Of a DNA stretch of 64,000 nucleotides, positions 9,369 to 17,652 are shown in pieces (position 1 is the first letter of the stretch; every line of letters begins with the position of its first letter). The DNA lies in the NCBI RefSeq assembly GCF_011067135.1, contig NZ_JAAMOW010000005.1:283178-347177 (forward strand), in the 5' to 3' direction. Below the pieces are notes generated by a model. The model did not search any database and was not told the origin of the DNA. It saw nothing but the letters and a program-made list of their open reading frames with translations. Source of the DNA: Solimonas terrae (GTDB taxonomy: Bacteria; Pseudomonadota; Gammaproteobacteria; Nevskiales; Nevskiaceae). The translations under genes were made by a program, and so were the position numbers.

Positions 9369-9944
9369 TCACGGCGTGTCGTTCTTTCTTTCTTCGCGCA
9401 GTTCCTGCTTGCGGATTTCGCGCGCCTGCCGCTCGATCAGATCGTCGTCGGCCCGGTAGCCGCGATTGCGAAGCTGCAGATCGCGGCAGGCAGCTTCGAC
9501 CAGCACGGCCAGATTATGCCCGAGGCGGATCGGGATCGTGATTTCCGGCAGCTCGATGTCGAGAATGCTCGTGCTGCTGCGGCGACCGCCCAGGCGTTCC
9601 AGGCCACTGTCCCAGATCACGCGCGGCGCCTCCAGCCGCAGCACCAGATCGAGCTTGCAGTGGCCGGCGACGCTGTGTGCGCCGTACAGCTTTGCGATGT
9701 TGAGGATGCCGAGGCTGCGGGCTTCGAGAAAACCGCGCAGCAGGCGTGGCGCGCGGCCGACGATGAAACGGCGACGGCGCGAGAAATCGACGGCGTCATC
9801 GGCGACCAGCTGATGACCGCGCGCGAGCAGTTCCAGTGCCAGCTCGCTTTTGCCGACGCCGCTGGCGCCGGTCAGCAGCACGCCGCTGCCATGCACGCGC
9901 ATGAACACGCCATGCAGCGTGACGGAAGGTGCAGTGCCCGGCAT
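9369..9944 (-). CDS. hprK: HPr kinase/phosphorylase, kinase domain only
   Basis: HprK phosphorylates HPr on the regulatory serine. This protein has 191 residues, against roughly 310 in full-length family members. The kinase core is intact: TLHGVFMRVHG with the catalytic-region His, the P-loop GASGVGKSE, LVADDAV, and the C-terminal signature ITIPIRLGHNLAVLVEAA, ending with a DDLIERQ helix. The N-terminal domain is missing. It cannot be encoded just upstream, because the same frame reaches a TGA at 9966-9968, eight codons before the ATG, and that TGA is also the stop of ptsN. Alphaproteobacteria have similarly shortened HprK proteins. Confidence 0.88.
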   Translation of the reverse strand: MPGTAPSVTLHGVFMRVHGSGVLLTGASGVGKSELALELLARGHQLVADDAVDFSRRRRFIVGRAPRLLRGFLEARSLGILNIAKLYGAHSVAGHCKLDLVLRLEAPRVIWDSGLERLGGRRSSTSILDIELPEITIPIRLGHNLAVLVEAACRDLQLRNRGYRADDDLIERQAREIRKQELREERKNDTP

Positions 9945-9965
9945 CGGTAATCGCCGGGACGGACT

Positions 9966-10424
9966 TCAGGCCGGCTGGTAGTCGGCGATCAGCTGGAACA
10001 GCGCGGCGTCGTCGGCCGCGGCGCGTGCCGCCTTGCAGAAGCTGTCGTCGGAAAACATCTCGGCGATCGCGGCGAGATGCTTGAGATGGGCTTCGGTGGC
10101 GCCTTGCGGCACCAGCAGACCGAAGATCAAGTCCACCGGATGGCCGTCGTGGGCGTCGTAGTCGAGCGGGTGCTTGAGGCGCATGAACGCGCTGACGCTG
10201 TCGTTGACGCCGGCCAGACGCCCGTGCGGAATCGCCACGCCGTGCCCGAGGCCGGTACTGCCGAGCTTCTCGCGCGCCGCCAGACTGCCGAGGATGTCGC
10301 CCGCGTCGACGCCGGGAACGCCGCGCGCCAGCAGCTGCGACAGTTCTTCAAGTGCCTTCTTCTTGCTGGTGAAGGCATGGCCCTGACTGACGCGGTCGGC
10401 TGACAGGATCTCGGCGATTTTCAT
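9966..10424 (-). CDS. ptsN: PTS nitrogen-regulatory protein EIIA-Ntr
   Basis: PtsN is the terminal acceptor of the nitrogen PTS and regulates potassium, nitrogen and envelope functions by its phosphorylation state. The 152-residue protein has the active His67 in GLGHGVAIPHGRL and the family motif DLIFGLLVPQGATEAHLKHLA. It follows a terminator downstream of hpf and leads the run ptsN-hprK-rapZ-EIIA-HPr-EI. Its TGA is in the same reading frame as the hprK start 24 bases later. Confidence 0.95.
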   Translation of the reverse strand: MKIAEILSADRVSQGHAFTSKKKALEELSQLLARGVPGVDAGDILGSLAAREKLGSTGLGHGVAIPHGRLAGVNDSVSAFMRLKHPLDYDAHDGHPVDLIFGLLVPQGATEAHLKHLAAIAEMFSDDSFCKAARAAADDAALFQLIADYQPA

Positions 10425-10478
10425 TGTTGGGGATTCCTCTCGTCATCGGGCCGGTACGCTGGTGCGGGGCCAATAAAA

Positions 10479-10507
10479 AAGGCCCGGCCTGCAATGGGCC
10501 GGGCCTT
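10479..10507 (-). terminator. Rho-independent terminator between hpf and ptsN
   Basis: An 11-bp perfect stem (10479-10489 with 10497-10507) carries a 7-base loop. On the minus strand it is followed by TTTTTTATT. It sits between the hpf stop and the ptsN start, so it probably ends or attenuates the rpoN-hpf transcript and allows separate control of the PTS genes. Confidence 0.85.
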
Positions 10508-10522
10508 GAACCGCGATTCTAC

Positions 10523-10843
10523 TCAAAGCGCCATGCGCTTGTGGGCTTCGCGGGGATGGTGATCCCGCAGCTTTTCCTTGTGGCGGCGCGTCTGCTGATC
10601 GAGCTTGTCGGTCATCAGGTCGATGGCGGCGTACATGTCGTCCTGCGTGGCTTCGGCGTGCAGGTCGGCGCCACTCGCATGAATCGTTGCTTCGGCGCGC
10701 TGGTTGATCTTTTCCACGGAGAGAATGACTTCAGCTGAAATCAGATGGTCGAAATGTCGCTCGAGTCGCTTGAGCTTGGTGAGGACGTACTCACGCATCG
10801 GGACGGTGACATCGACATGGTGACCAGAGATATTCAGGTTCAT
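10523..10843 (-). CDS. hpf: Ribosome hibernation promoting factor, short form
   Basis: HPF binds the 30S subunit in stationary phase and promotes 100S ribosome dimers. The 106-residue protein is the short gammaproteobacterial form, with the N-terminal ISGHHVDVTVPMREYVLTKL helix-strand pattern and the conserved LHAEATQDDMYAAIDLMTDKLDQQ helix. No long-form C-terminal dimerisation domain is present. It lies 56 bases downstream of rpoN, the classical arrangement, and ends at a strong terminator. Confidence 0.95.
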   Translation of the reverse strand: MNLNISGHHVDVTVPMREYVLTKLKRLERHFDHLISAEVILSVEKINQRAEATIHASGADLHAEATQDDMYAAIDLMTDKLDQQTRRHKEKLRDHHPREAHKRMAL

Positions 10844-10899
10844 CGATTCGCTCCTATCTGCCTCTACGGCTTCATGGACTACTGCGGGTGCCGACCTTC

Positions 10900-12390
10900 T
10901 CAGGTCGGCGGTTTTCGCTCGTGCGAGGGCGGGATGCCCAGGCCTTCGCGGTATTTGGCTACCGTTCTCCTTGCAACCTGTATGCCTTCCTTGAGCAGCA
11001 GATCCGACAGCGTCGCGTCGGACAGCGGACGGGACGCATCCTCGCCCGAGATCATGCGCTTGATCATGGCCTGGATTGCCGTCGCCGAGCAGACGCCACC
11101 ACCGGTGGTCTGGACATGGCTGGAGAAGAAAAACTTGAGCTCGTACAGCCCACGGGGGGTGAGCATGTATTTGTTTGCTGTGGCGCGCGATACGGTCGAT
11201 TCATGTATGCCCAGCTGTTCGGCGATGTCGCGCAATACCATCGGGCGCATCGCTTCGGGTCCATAATCAAGGAAAGCTCGCTGTTCTTCAACTATGGACT
11301 GCGCGACCCGCAGCAGAGTTTCATTGCGGGCTTCCAGACTGTTCAGAAAGTAGCGGGCTTCCTGCAGGTGCTGCTTGAGCACAACCTGGTCGCGCGAGCT
11401 GTCGGCGCGGCGAATCATGCCCTGATACTGGCCGTTCAGCCGCAGGCGCGGTGTGTGCTCCGGGTTCAGACTCACGACCCAGCGACCATTCTTTCTGGAA
11501 ACAAAGACATCCGGCGTGATGTAGTCCGACTCGTGGGCCTGGAACGGACGTCCGGGATGCGGTTGCAGGCTGCGGATCAACGCCAGCGCGATTTCGACCT
11601 CAGCCAGCGGTACGCCGCAGGCGCGCGCCAGCGTTGGCGCGTCGCGACGGCCCAGCAGCGGCAGCTGCTCGCCGATCAGCTTGAGTGCCGTATTGATGCC
11701 GGGAGTGCGCGACGACATCGGTTCCAGCTGCAGGCGCAGGCATTCTCCGAGATCGCGTGCGGCAACCCCGGTCGGATCGAAGTCCTGGACCTTGAGGACG
11801 ATCGCTTCGAGGGCATCGGCGGTCAGCCCGAATTCCTGCATCAGGCGCAGCGACAACTCCGGCCAGTCGGCGAGATAGCCGTCGTCGTTGATCGAATCGA
11901 TCAGATGTTCGGCGATTTCCGCTTCGAGCCGTGAAAACGGTGCCATCTGTGCCTGCTCGACCAGATGATCGTGCAGGCTCTTGCTGCCATGCAGATTGGC
12001 GTCGAGAAAATCGCGCAGTTCGTCGCTGTCGGTACTGCTTTTGCTGCTGCTCGACGGCGGCTCGTCGTAGACATCGCCCCAGTCGGCGTCGACCGGCATC
12101 TCGCTCGGGATCTCGCCGTCTTCTCGCAGTTCCAGGCTTTGCGGATCGCCCGAGGTCTGCTGTGCGGCGTTGACCGCTTCGGTGGCCTCGGCCGATTCGG
12201 CGCCGGCGCTGACCTCGGCTTCCATCGGATCGACGCCATCCTCGCGCTCCAGCAGGATGTTCGATTCCAGCGCCTGTTCGATCTCCTGTTGCAGATCGAG
12301 GCTCGACAGCTGCAGCAGGCGGATGGCCTGCTGCAGCGCCGGCGTCATCGTCAGCGATTGCCCGAAACGCAGGCCCAGCGAAGATTTCAT
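10900..12390 (-). CDS. rpoN: RNA polymerase sigma-54 factor
   Basis: RpoN directs transcription from -24/-12 promoters with enhancer-binding proteins. The 496-residue protein has the activator-interacting region I (GQSLTMTPALQQAIRLLQLS), an acidic region II (about 50-140), the core-binding and HTH regions, and the C-terminal RpoN box ARRTVAKYREGLGIPPS, which contacts the -24 element. ATG 12390 is chosen over a TTG two codons earlier. The usual upstream lptA/lptB export genes are absent; a DUF4399 gene lies upstream instead. Confidence 0.96.
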   Translation of the reverse strand: MKSSLGLRFGQSLTMTPALQQAIRLLQLSSLDLQQEIEQALESNILLEREDGVDPMEAEVSAGAESAEATEAVNAAQQTSGDPQSLELREDGEIPSEMPVDADWGDVYDEPPSSSSKSSTDSDELRDFLDANLHGSKSLHDHLVEQAQMAPFSRLEAEIAEHLIDSINDDGYLADWPELSLRLMQEFGLTADALEAIVLKVQDFDPTGVAARDLGECLRLQLEPMSSRTPGINTALKLIGEQLPLLGRRDAPTLARACGVPLAEVEIALALIRSLQPHPGRPFQAHESDYITPDVFVSRKNGRWVVSLNPEHTPRLRLNGQYQGMIRRADSSRDQVVLKQHLQEARYFLNSLEARNETLLRVAQSIVEEQRAFLDYGPEAMRPMVLRDIAEQLGIHESTVSRATANKYMLTPRGLYELKFFFSSHVQTTGGGVCSATAIQAMIKRMISGEDASRPLSDATLSDLLLKEGIQVARRTVAKYREGLGIPPSHERKPPT

Positions 12391-12545
12391 GCTCAAACGA
12401 AAGTTCTATGTGCGTACCGCAAAAGTGACGGGCAACCTTGCAACGTCACGCAACTCCGTGCTCCGGCGGCGCACCATCCTGGTGCCATCGCCGGCATCTG
12501 GACCACGACGCCGGCGTCCGCCGTCGGGCGCCGCGCGTCAGCCAC

Positions 12546-13031
12546 CTACTTGACCGTAATGGTGATCACATCCGACTGCACGGACGGATTGAACGGCTGG
12601 TGCTTCCAGTCGGCAAACAGCAGTTGCAGCGTGTGCTTGCCCGGCTTGAGGTCCAGCATCGTTTCGGTCTGGCCGCCGCCGAAATGCTTGATCTGGTCGG
12701 TCGCCGGCAGCGCCTGGGTGTAGTCGATGGTCGGATTGTCGATCAGCAGATGATGGTGACCGGTGCCTTCCTTGTTGTAGCCGGCCGGCGAAACGCCGGC
12801 GCCGGACAGACCGAACACGACCTTGACCGGCGACGACACGGTTGCGCCGTCCTTTGGCTCGATGATGTAGACCTTGGCATTGGCCGGCGCCGGCGTGGCG
12901 ATACCCATCTGTTCGGCCGCCTTGTCCGACGCCTGCTGCTTGGCGCTGTTCTTGAGGTCCTTCCAGGTGTCGGCGTGAACCGGGGCGGCAGCGAGGCTGG
13001 CGAGGGCGGCGAGAGCGAGCAGTCTTTTCAT
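12546..13031 (-). CDS. Secreted DUF4399 protein
   Basis: A cleavable signal peptide (MKRLLALAALASLAAAPVHA) precedes a 140-residue mature protein. The DUF4399 domain is recognisable from VYIIEPKDGATVSSPVKVVFGLSG, GTGHHHLLID and GKHTLQLLFADWKHQP. The histidine cluster GHHHL could bind metal, but this is only a suggestion from composition. The function is not known. It lies upstream of rpoN on the same strand with a 155-base gap and is divergent from the helicase gene. Confidence 0.82.
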   Translation of the reverse strand: MKRLLALAALASLAAAPVHADTWKDLKNSAKQQASDKAAEQMGIATPAPANAKVYIIEPKDGATVSSPVKVVFGLSGAGVSPAGYNKEGTGHHHLLIDNPTIDYTQALPATDQIKHFGGGQTETMLDLKPGKHTLQLLFADWKHQPFNPSVQSDVITITVK

Positions 13032-13125
13032 GGGGACCTGTCCTTTGTTGGATAGAGAGTGACCAGGGCGGCACGCGATTTGCGAGCGAAGCGGCTACAG
13101 ATTAGGTGAAAGTCCGGCACATCGC

Positions 13126-13301
13126 TATACTGCGCGCCGCTTGCGAGGCGTCCACCGGTTGGCGCACACGGCTCTGGCTGATCCAGCTCAAGTCCGTATT
13201 CACTCGAAGCCCGACCGCAGTTGCTGCGGCGTCTCCTCATCAACGCACGACCTGAACCGGTCCGGCGGAGCAATCCGCGCTGCAGGCGTTCAGGAGTTTT
13301 C
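13126..13301 (+). promoter_or_regulatory. Candidate promoter and long 5' leader of the DEAD-box helicase gene
   Basis: A TATACT -10-like hexamer at 13126-13131 lies about 170 bases before the helicase ATG; no good -35 element is visible. The transcribed leader would contain a 6-bp hairpin with a 3-base loop at 13215-13229. Long leaders are common on cold-regulated RNA helicase genes, so regulation through this leader is plausible but unproven. Confidence 0.35.
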
Positions 13302-14810
13302 ATGTCTGACGTTTCAATCTTCGCGGGCCTCGGCCTCGCGACCGAGCTTACGCGTGCCGTGGCAGGCGAGGGCTACACCGAGCCGACGCCGATCCAGGCC
13401 AGGGCGATCCCGGAAATCCTCAAGGGCCACGATCTGCTCGCGGCGGCGCAAACCGGCACCGGCAAGACGGCGGCTTTCACGTTGCCATTGCTGCAGCGCC
13501 TGCACACCACTGGCAGCAAGCCGGCGCGCAAGCAGGTCCGTGCACTGGTGCTGGTGCCGACCCGCGAGCTCGCCGCGCAGGTTCAGGAAAGCGTGCGCAC
13601 CTACGGCAGGCACCTGCCGCACATGCGCACGGTGCTGATCTTCGGCGGCGTCGGCATCACGCCGCAGATCCAGCAGCTGTCGCAGGGCGCCGAGATCGTG
13701 GTGGCGACACCGGGCCGCCTGCTCGACCATGTCGGTCAGCGCACGGTCGACCTGTCGCAGGTCGAGACCCTGATCCTCGACGAAGCCGACCGCATGCTCG
13801 ACATGGGCTTCATTCACGACATCCGCCGCGTCATCGCGTTGCTGCCGAAGCAGCGCCAGAACCTGCTGTTCTCGGCGACCTTCTCGCCGGACATCCGCAA
13901 GCTGGCCGAAGGCCTGCTCCACCAGCCGGTGACGATCGACATCGCGCCGCGCAACTCGGCGGTCGCGACCGTCGACCAGCGCGCGCTGTTCGTCGACAAG
14001 AGCCGCAAGACCGATCTGCTGATCCATCTTGCCAAGGGCTACGACTGGAAGCAGACGCTGGTGTTCACGCGCACCAAGCACGGCGCCAACCGCCTGGTCG
14101 AGAAGCTCGAAAAGGCCGGCATCGGCGCCGCCGCGCTGCACGGCAACAAGAGCCAGAGCGCACGGACCAAGGCGCTCGCACAGTTCAAGGCCAACGAGAT
14201 CCGCATGCTGGTCGCCACCGACATTGCCGCACGCGGTCTCGACATCGACCAGCTGCCGCATGTCGTCAACTTCGAGTTGCCGAACGTGCCGGAAGACTAC
14301 GTGCATCGCATCGGCCGTACCGGCCGCGCCGGCAATGTCGGCGAGGCGTTTTCGCTGGTCTGCAACGACGAGCGCGGCGATCTGCGCGGTATCGAAAAGC
14401 TGCTCGGCAAGCCGCTGCCGACCTTTCAGGTCGACGGTTTCGAGGCCGGCACCGGATCGTCGGCGCCCGATCCGGACGACGAGCGTCCGCCGCGTCAGCA
14501 TCAGGGCCGCCGCCAGGGCCACGGCGGCCGTCAGGATCAGGGTCAACGTCGTCAGGGCAGCGGCGGTGGCGGTCAGCATCGCGGCGCTGCCAACGGTCGC
14601 CCTGCAAGCGGTCGTCCCAATGGCCCGCGCCATCCGAATCAGCAGGCGCCGCGTGCTGCCGTGCCGCGTGACGAGCATGGTGATGTCAACGGCAACCACG
14701 TGTCGCACAATGGCAATCACAACGGCGATCGCCAGCCGGCGGCACGGCCGGCCGGCAACGGCGGGCGCCGCGGCCGTGGTGGTCATCGTGGAGGGAGTGC
14801 ACATCGATGA
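13302..14810 (+). CDS. ATP-dependent DEAD-box RNA helicase, RhlE-like
   Basis: This RNA helicase probably serves ribosome assembly or RNA decay. The 502 residues begin with the Q-motif region ([14 protein letters not shown]) and have [11 protein letters not shown] (motif I), PTRELAAQ (Ia), DEADRML (II), SATFS (III) and [10 protein letters not shown] (VI). From about residue 395 the protein becomes a basic, Gly/Gln/Arg/His/Asn-rich disordered tail, likely for RNA binding. The ATG at 13302 has CAGGAG 6 bases upstream; the frame is open further upstream without family sequence. The stop overlaps the next small ORF (ATGA). Confidence 0.93.
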   Translation: MSDVSIFAGLGLATELTRAVAGEGYTEPTPIQARAIPEILKGHDLLAAAQTGTGKTAAFTLPLLQRLHTTGSKPARKQVRALVLVPTRELAAQVQESVRTYGRHLPHMRTVLIFGGVGITPQIQQLSQGAEIVVATPGRLLDHVGQRTVDLSQVETLILDEADRMLDMGFIHDIRRVIALLPKQRQNLLFSATFSPDIRKLAEGLLHQPVTIDIAPRNSAVATVDQRALFVDKSRKTDLLIHLAKGYDWKQTLVFTRTKHGANRLVEKLEKAGIGAAALHGNKSQSARTKALAQFKANEIRMLVATDIAARGLDIDQLPHVVNFELPNVPEDYVHRIGRTGRAGNVGEAFSLVCNDERGDLRGIEKLLGKPLPTFQVDGFEAGTGSSAPDPDDERPPRQHQGRRQGHGGRQDQGQRRQGSGGGGQHRGAANGRPASGRPNGPRHPNQQAPRAAVPRDEHGDVNGNHVSHNGNHNGDRQPAARPAGNGGRRGRGGHRGGSAHR

Positions 14811-14959
14811 GCGACAAGAAGCCGTCCGGCAAACCCAAGCGCGAACAGCCGCAGAAGGTCTACGGCCCGCAGACGCGGGGCGGTACCGGCCACTACGGCG
14901 GCGGGCGTCCACAGAAGTCGGCCGAGCACCGCGCCGGCAAGTCACGCAAAGTGCACTGA
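14807..14959 (+). CDS. Small basic Gly-rich protein coupled to the helicase
   Basis: A 50-residue ORF starts on the helicase stop codon (ATGA overlap, 14807-14810) with GGAGG about 12 bases upstream. Its composition is unusual: many Lys, Arg, Gly, Pro and Gln and no hydrophobic core. Segments such as [16 protein letters not shown] and a closing AGKSRKVH stand out. It looks like an intrinsically disordered RNA-binding peptide and resembles the helicase tail in composition. A terminator follows directly, so the gene would be the last of a two-gene transcript. I do not recognise a family. Codon third positions are GC-rich as in neighbouring genes, which supports real coding. Confidence 0.6.
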   Translation: MSDKKPSGKPKREQPQKVYGPQTRGGTGHYGGGRPQKSAEHRAGKSRKVH

Positions 14960-14980
14960 CGGGCTGAAGCCGGGTGAAAC

Positions 14981-15011
14981 GAAAAAGGCCGCGCATTGCG
15001 CGGCCTTTTTC
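14981..15011. terminator. Bidirectional terminator between helicase operon and rpiA
   Basis: A 14-bp perfect stem (14981-14994 with 14998-15011) has a 3-base loop. An A-tract on the left arm and a T-tract on the right arm let it act in both directions. It separates the convergent helicase/small-ORF and rpiA genes. Confidence 0.88.
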
Positions 15012-15025
15012 GTGAGCGTTTTCGG

Positions 15026-15694
15026 TCACGGCAGGATCGTTTGCGCACCGTTCGGGGTGCCGAGAATCAGCACGTCGGCGGGCCGGCGTGCAAACAGACC
15101 GACGCAGACCACGCCGGTGATCAGATTGATCTGCGTTTCCAGCTCGACCGGGTTGGTGATCGACAGGCCGTGCACATCGATGATGACGTTGCCGTTGTCG
15201 GTGATGACGCCGTCGCGCAGCTTCGGCTTGCCGCCGAGCTTGACGAGCTGACGGCCGACGTAGGATTGCGCCATCGGAATCACTTCGACCGGCAGCGGAA
15301 ACTTGCCGAGCACGTCGACCCGCTTGGACTGATCGGCGATGCAGACGAACTTGCGGCTCGCGGCAGCCACGATCTTCTCGCGCGTCAGCGCCGCGCCCCC
15401 GCCCTTGATCAGCTGCAGCCGTGGATTGGTCTCGTCGGCGCCGTCGACGTAAATCGACAGCTCGCCGGTCTCGTTGAGATCAAGCACCGGCACGCCGATC
15501 TTCTTCAGGCGTTCACTGCTCGCGTTCGACGACGAGACGGCGCCCTTGATGTCCTGCACCAGACGCCTTTCCGCGAGCAGATCGATGAACAGATTGACGG
15601 TCGAACCGGTGCCGACGCCGAGCACTTCGCCCGGTTCGATGTAGGCGAGGGCGGCTTCGGCGGCTTGGCGTTTGGCGAGGTCTTGGGGCGTCAT
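15026..15694 (-). CDS. rpiA: Ribose-5-phosphate isomerase A
   Basis: RpiA interconverts ribose-5-phosphate and ribulose-5-phosphate in the pentose phosphate pathway. The 222 residues include [13 protein letters not shown] (phosphate-binding loop), SSNASSERL, the active-site [26 protein letters not shown], and a C-terminal [22 protein letters not shown]. The open frame continues upstream into unrelated sequence, so the ATG at 15694 ([16 protein letters not shown]) is the start. It is convergent with the helicase operon across a terminator. Confidence 0.96.
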   Translation of the reverse strand: MTPQDLAKRQAAEAALAYIEPGEVLGVGTGSTVNLFIDLLAERRLVQDIKGAVSSSNASSERLKKIGVPVLDLNETGELSIYVDGADETNPRLQLIKGGGAALTREKIVAAASRKFVCIADQSKRVDVLGKFPLPVEVIPMAQSYVGRQLVKLGGKPKLRDGVITDNGNVIIDVHGLSITNPVELETQINLITGVVCVGLFARRPADVLILGTPNGAQTILP

Positions 15695-15777
15695 GGGGCG
15701 AGAGTCTGCAGGCGGCGTTTGTCGGCGGCAAGCTGCGGCGATGTCGCCGGGCGTGGACTGCGGCGTCCGAGTGCCGG

Positions 15778-16476
15778 TCAAGGCGCCTGGACAGGTTTGC
15801 GCGGGCGCGACCCGAAGATCGCGCTGCCGACGCGGACCAGAGTGGAGCCTTCGGCGATCGCCGCTTCGAGATCGTCGGACATGCCGGCCGACAGGGTGTC
15901 GAGCGCATGTCCCTGGCGCTGCAACGATTCGTACAACGCGTGCAGGGCGTGGAACGGCGCGCGCGGATCGCCGGCGCCAGGCTCCGGAATCGCCATCAGG
16001 CCGCGCAGCCGCAGGCGCGGCAGCCGGGCGACTGCCGCACAAAGCGCGGCCGTATCGGCCGGGGCACAGCCGGACTTGCTCGCCTCGCCCGAGATGTTGA
16101 CCTGCACGCAGATCTGCAGCGGCGGCAGCCCGGCCGGGCGCTGTTCGGCGAGACGCACGGCGATCTTTTCGCGATCGACGCCGTGGACCCAGTCGAACGC
16201 TTCGGCGACGGCCCGTGTCTTGTTCGATTGCAGTGGGCCGATGAAATGCCAGACCAGCGGCAGATCGGCGAGCTGCTCGCGCTTGGTCAAGGCCTCCTGC
16301 AGATAGTTTTCGCCGAACTCGTGCTGGCCGGCCGCGTGCGCCAAGCGGATGGCCTGCGCGTCGAAGGTCTTGCTGACGGCGAGCAGGCGCACGCATTGCG
16401 CGGGCCGGTCCGCCGCTTTTTCCGCGATGCGGATACGTTGGCGGACGTCTGCGAGTCGGGTCTGGATGTCGGCCAT
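15778..16476 (-). CDS. yggS: YggS-family PLP homeostasis protein
   Basis: YggS/PROSC proteins bind pyridoxal phosphate and maintain vitamin B6 balance. The 232-residue protein has the PLP lysine in [48 protein letters not shown], and the C-terminal [14 protein letters not shown] with [10 protein letters not shown], all hallmarks of the fold-type III barrel. ATG 16476 (MADIQTRL) gives the usual family length; an upstream in-frame ATG at 16515 would add 13 residues. It is divergent from pilT across about 107 bases, a conserved pairing in gammaproteobacteria. Confidence 0.94.
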   Translation of the reverse strand: MADIQTRLADVRQRIRIAEKAADRPAQCVRLLAVSKTFDAQAIRLAHAAGQHEFGENYLQEALTKREQLADLPLVWHFIGPLQSNKTRAVAEAFDWVHGVDREKIAVRLAEQRPAGLPPLQICVQVNISGEASKSGCAPADTAALCAAVARLPRLRLRGLMAIPEPGAGDPRAPFHALHALYESLQRQGHALDTLSAGMSDDLEAAIAEGSTLVRVGSAIFGSRPRKPVQAP

Positions 16477-16583
16477 GTTGCTTGCGGTCGGAATTGCCGA
16501 TAACGTCCGTGGCATATCAGGGTCGTCGGCCGGGCCGACATTAGACACTACCTATACGCTGTTTCGCCTCGGGGGCGCCTTCC

Positions 16584-17627
16584 ATGGATATCGCGCAGTT
16601 ATTGACGTTCAGCGTCAAGCAGGGCGCGTCCGATCTTCACCTGTCGGCCGGCGTCGAGCCGATGATCCGAGTCGACGGCGACGTCAAGCGCATCAACCTG
16701 CCGGCGCTCGAGCACAAGAGCGTTCATGACATGGTCTACGACATCATGAACGACAAGCAGCGCAAGGCTTGGGACGAGTTTCTCGAAACCGACTTCTCGT
16801 TCGAAATCCCGGGACTGGCGCGCTTCCGCGTCAATGCATTCAACACGGCGCGCGGTGCCGGCGCCGTGTTTCGCACGATTCCGTCGAAGATCCTGTCGCT
16901 GGAGGATCTCAAGTGCCCGGCGATCTTCAAGGAGATCGCCGAGATTCCACGCGGCATCGTGCTGGTGACCGGTCCGACCGGCTCGGGCAAGTCGACGACG
17001 CTCGCCGCGATGGTCAACCACATCAACGAAAACGAATACGGGCACATTCTCACTGTCGAGGATCCGATCGAGTTCGTGCATCAGTCCAAGAAGTGCCTGA
17101 TCAACCAGCGTGAAGTGCACCGCGACACGCTCGGCTTCAACGAAGCCCTGCGTTCGGCGCTGCGCGAGGATCCGGACGTCATCCTGGTCGGCGAAATGCG
17201 CGATCTGGAGACGATCCGTCTGGCATTGACGGCTGCGGAAACCGGGCATCTGGTGTTCGGTACGCTGCACACCTCGTCGGCAGCCAAGACCATCGACCGC
17301 GTCGTCGACGTGTTCCCGGCGGCGGAAAAGGACATGGTGCGCGCGATGCTGTCGGAGTCGCTGCGCGCCGTGATCTCGCAAACCCTGCTCAAGAAGAAGG
17401 GCGGCGGCCGCGTCGCCGCGCACGAGATCATGATCGGCACACCGGCGATCCGGAACCTGATTCGCGAGAACAAGATCGCGCAGATGTACTCGTCGATCCA
17501 GACCGGCGGCAAGGAAGGCATGCAGACCCTGGACCAGTGCCTGAAGGACATGGTCAGAAAGGGCATGACGACGATCGAGGAAGCCCGCATGAAGTCGGCC
17601 GATCCGCGCACGTTCTCGGCCAACTGA
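16584..17627 (+). CDS. pilT: Type IV pilus retraction ATPase PilT
   Basis: PilT powers pilus depolymerisation for twitching motility and DNA uptake. The 347 residues include the Walker A GPTGSGKST (130-138), the Asp box GHILTVEDPIEFVH, Walker B VILVGEMRDLET, the His box LVFGTLHTSSA, and the PilT-specific C-terminal AIRNLIRENK motif needed for retraction in studied homologues. It is the first of three tandem ATPase genes, separated from the next by 25 bases. Confidence 0.96.
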   Translation: MDIAQLLTFSVKQGASDLHLSAGVEPMIRVDGDVKRINLPALEHKSVHDMVYDIMNDKQRKAWDEFLETDFSFEIPGLARFRVNAFNTARGAGAVFRTIPSKILSLEDLKCPAIFKEIAEIPRGIVLVTGPTGSGKSTTLAAMVNHINENEYGHILTVEDPIEFVHQSKKCLINQREVHRDTLGFNEALRSALREDPDVILVGEMRDLETIRLALTAAETGHLVFGTLHTSSAAKTIDRVVDVFPAAEKDMVRAMLSESLRAVISQTLLKKKGGGRVAAHEIMIGTPAIRNLIRENKIAQMYSSIQTGGKEGMQTLDQCLKDMVRKGMTTIEEARMKSADPRTFSAN

Positions 17628-17652
17628 CGCCGCCTGATCCGGGGAGAAGAGC

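Noticed and set aside
9369..9944. Frameshift explaining the short HprK
   Set aside because: No N-terminal HprK sequence is visible in any frame upstream; ptsN fills the space and is intact.
13314..15029. A 571-codon minus-strand open frame over the helicase
   Set aside because: The helicase motifs are unambiguous; the antisense frame also runs through a terminator.
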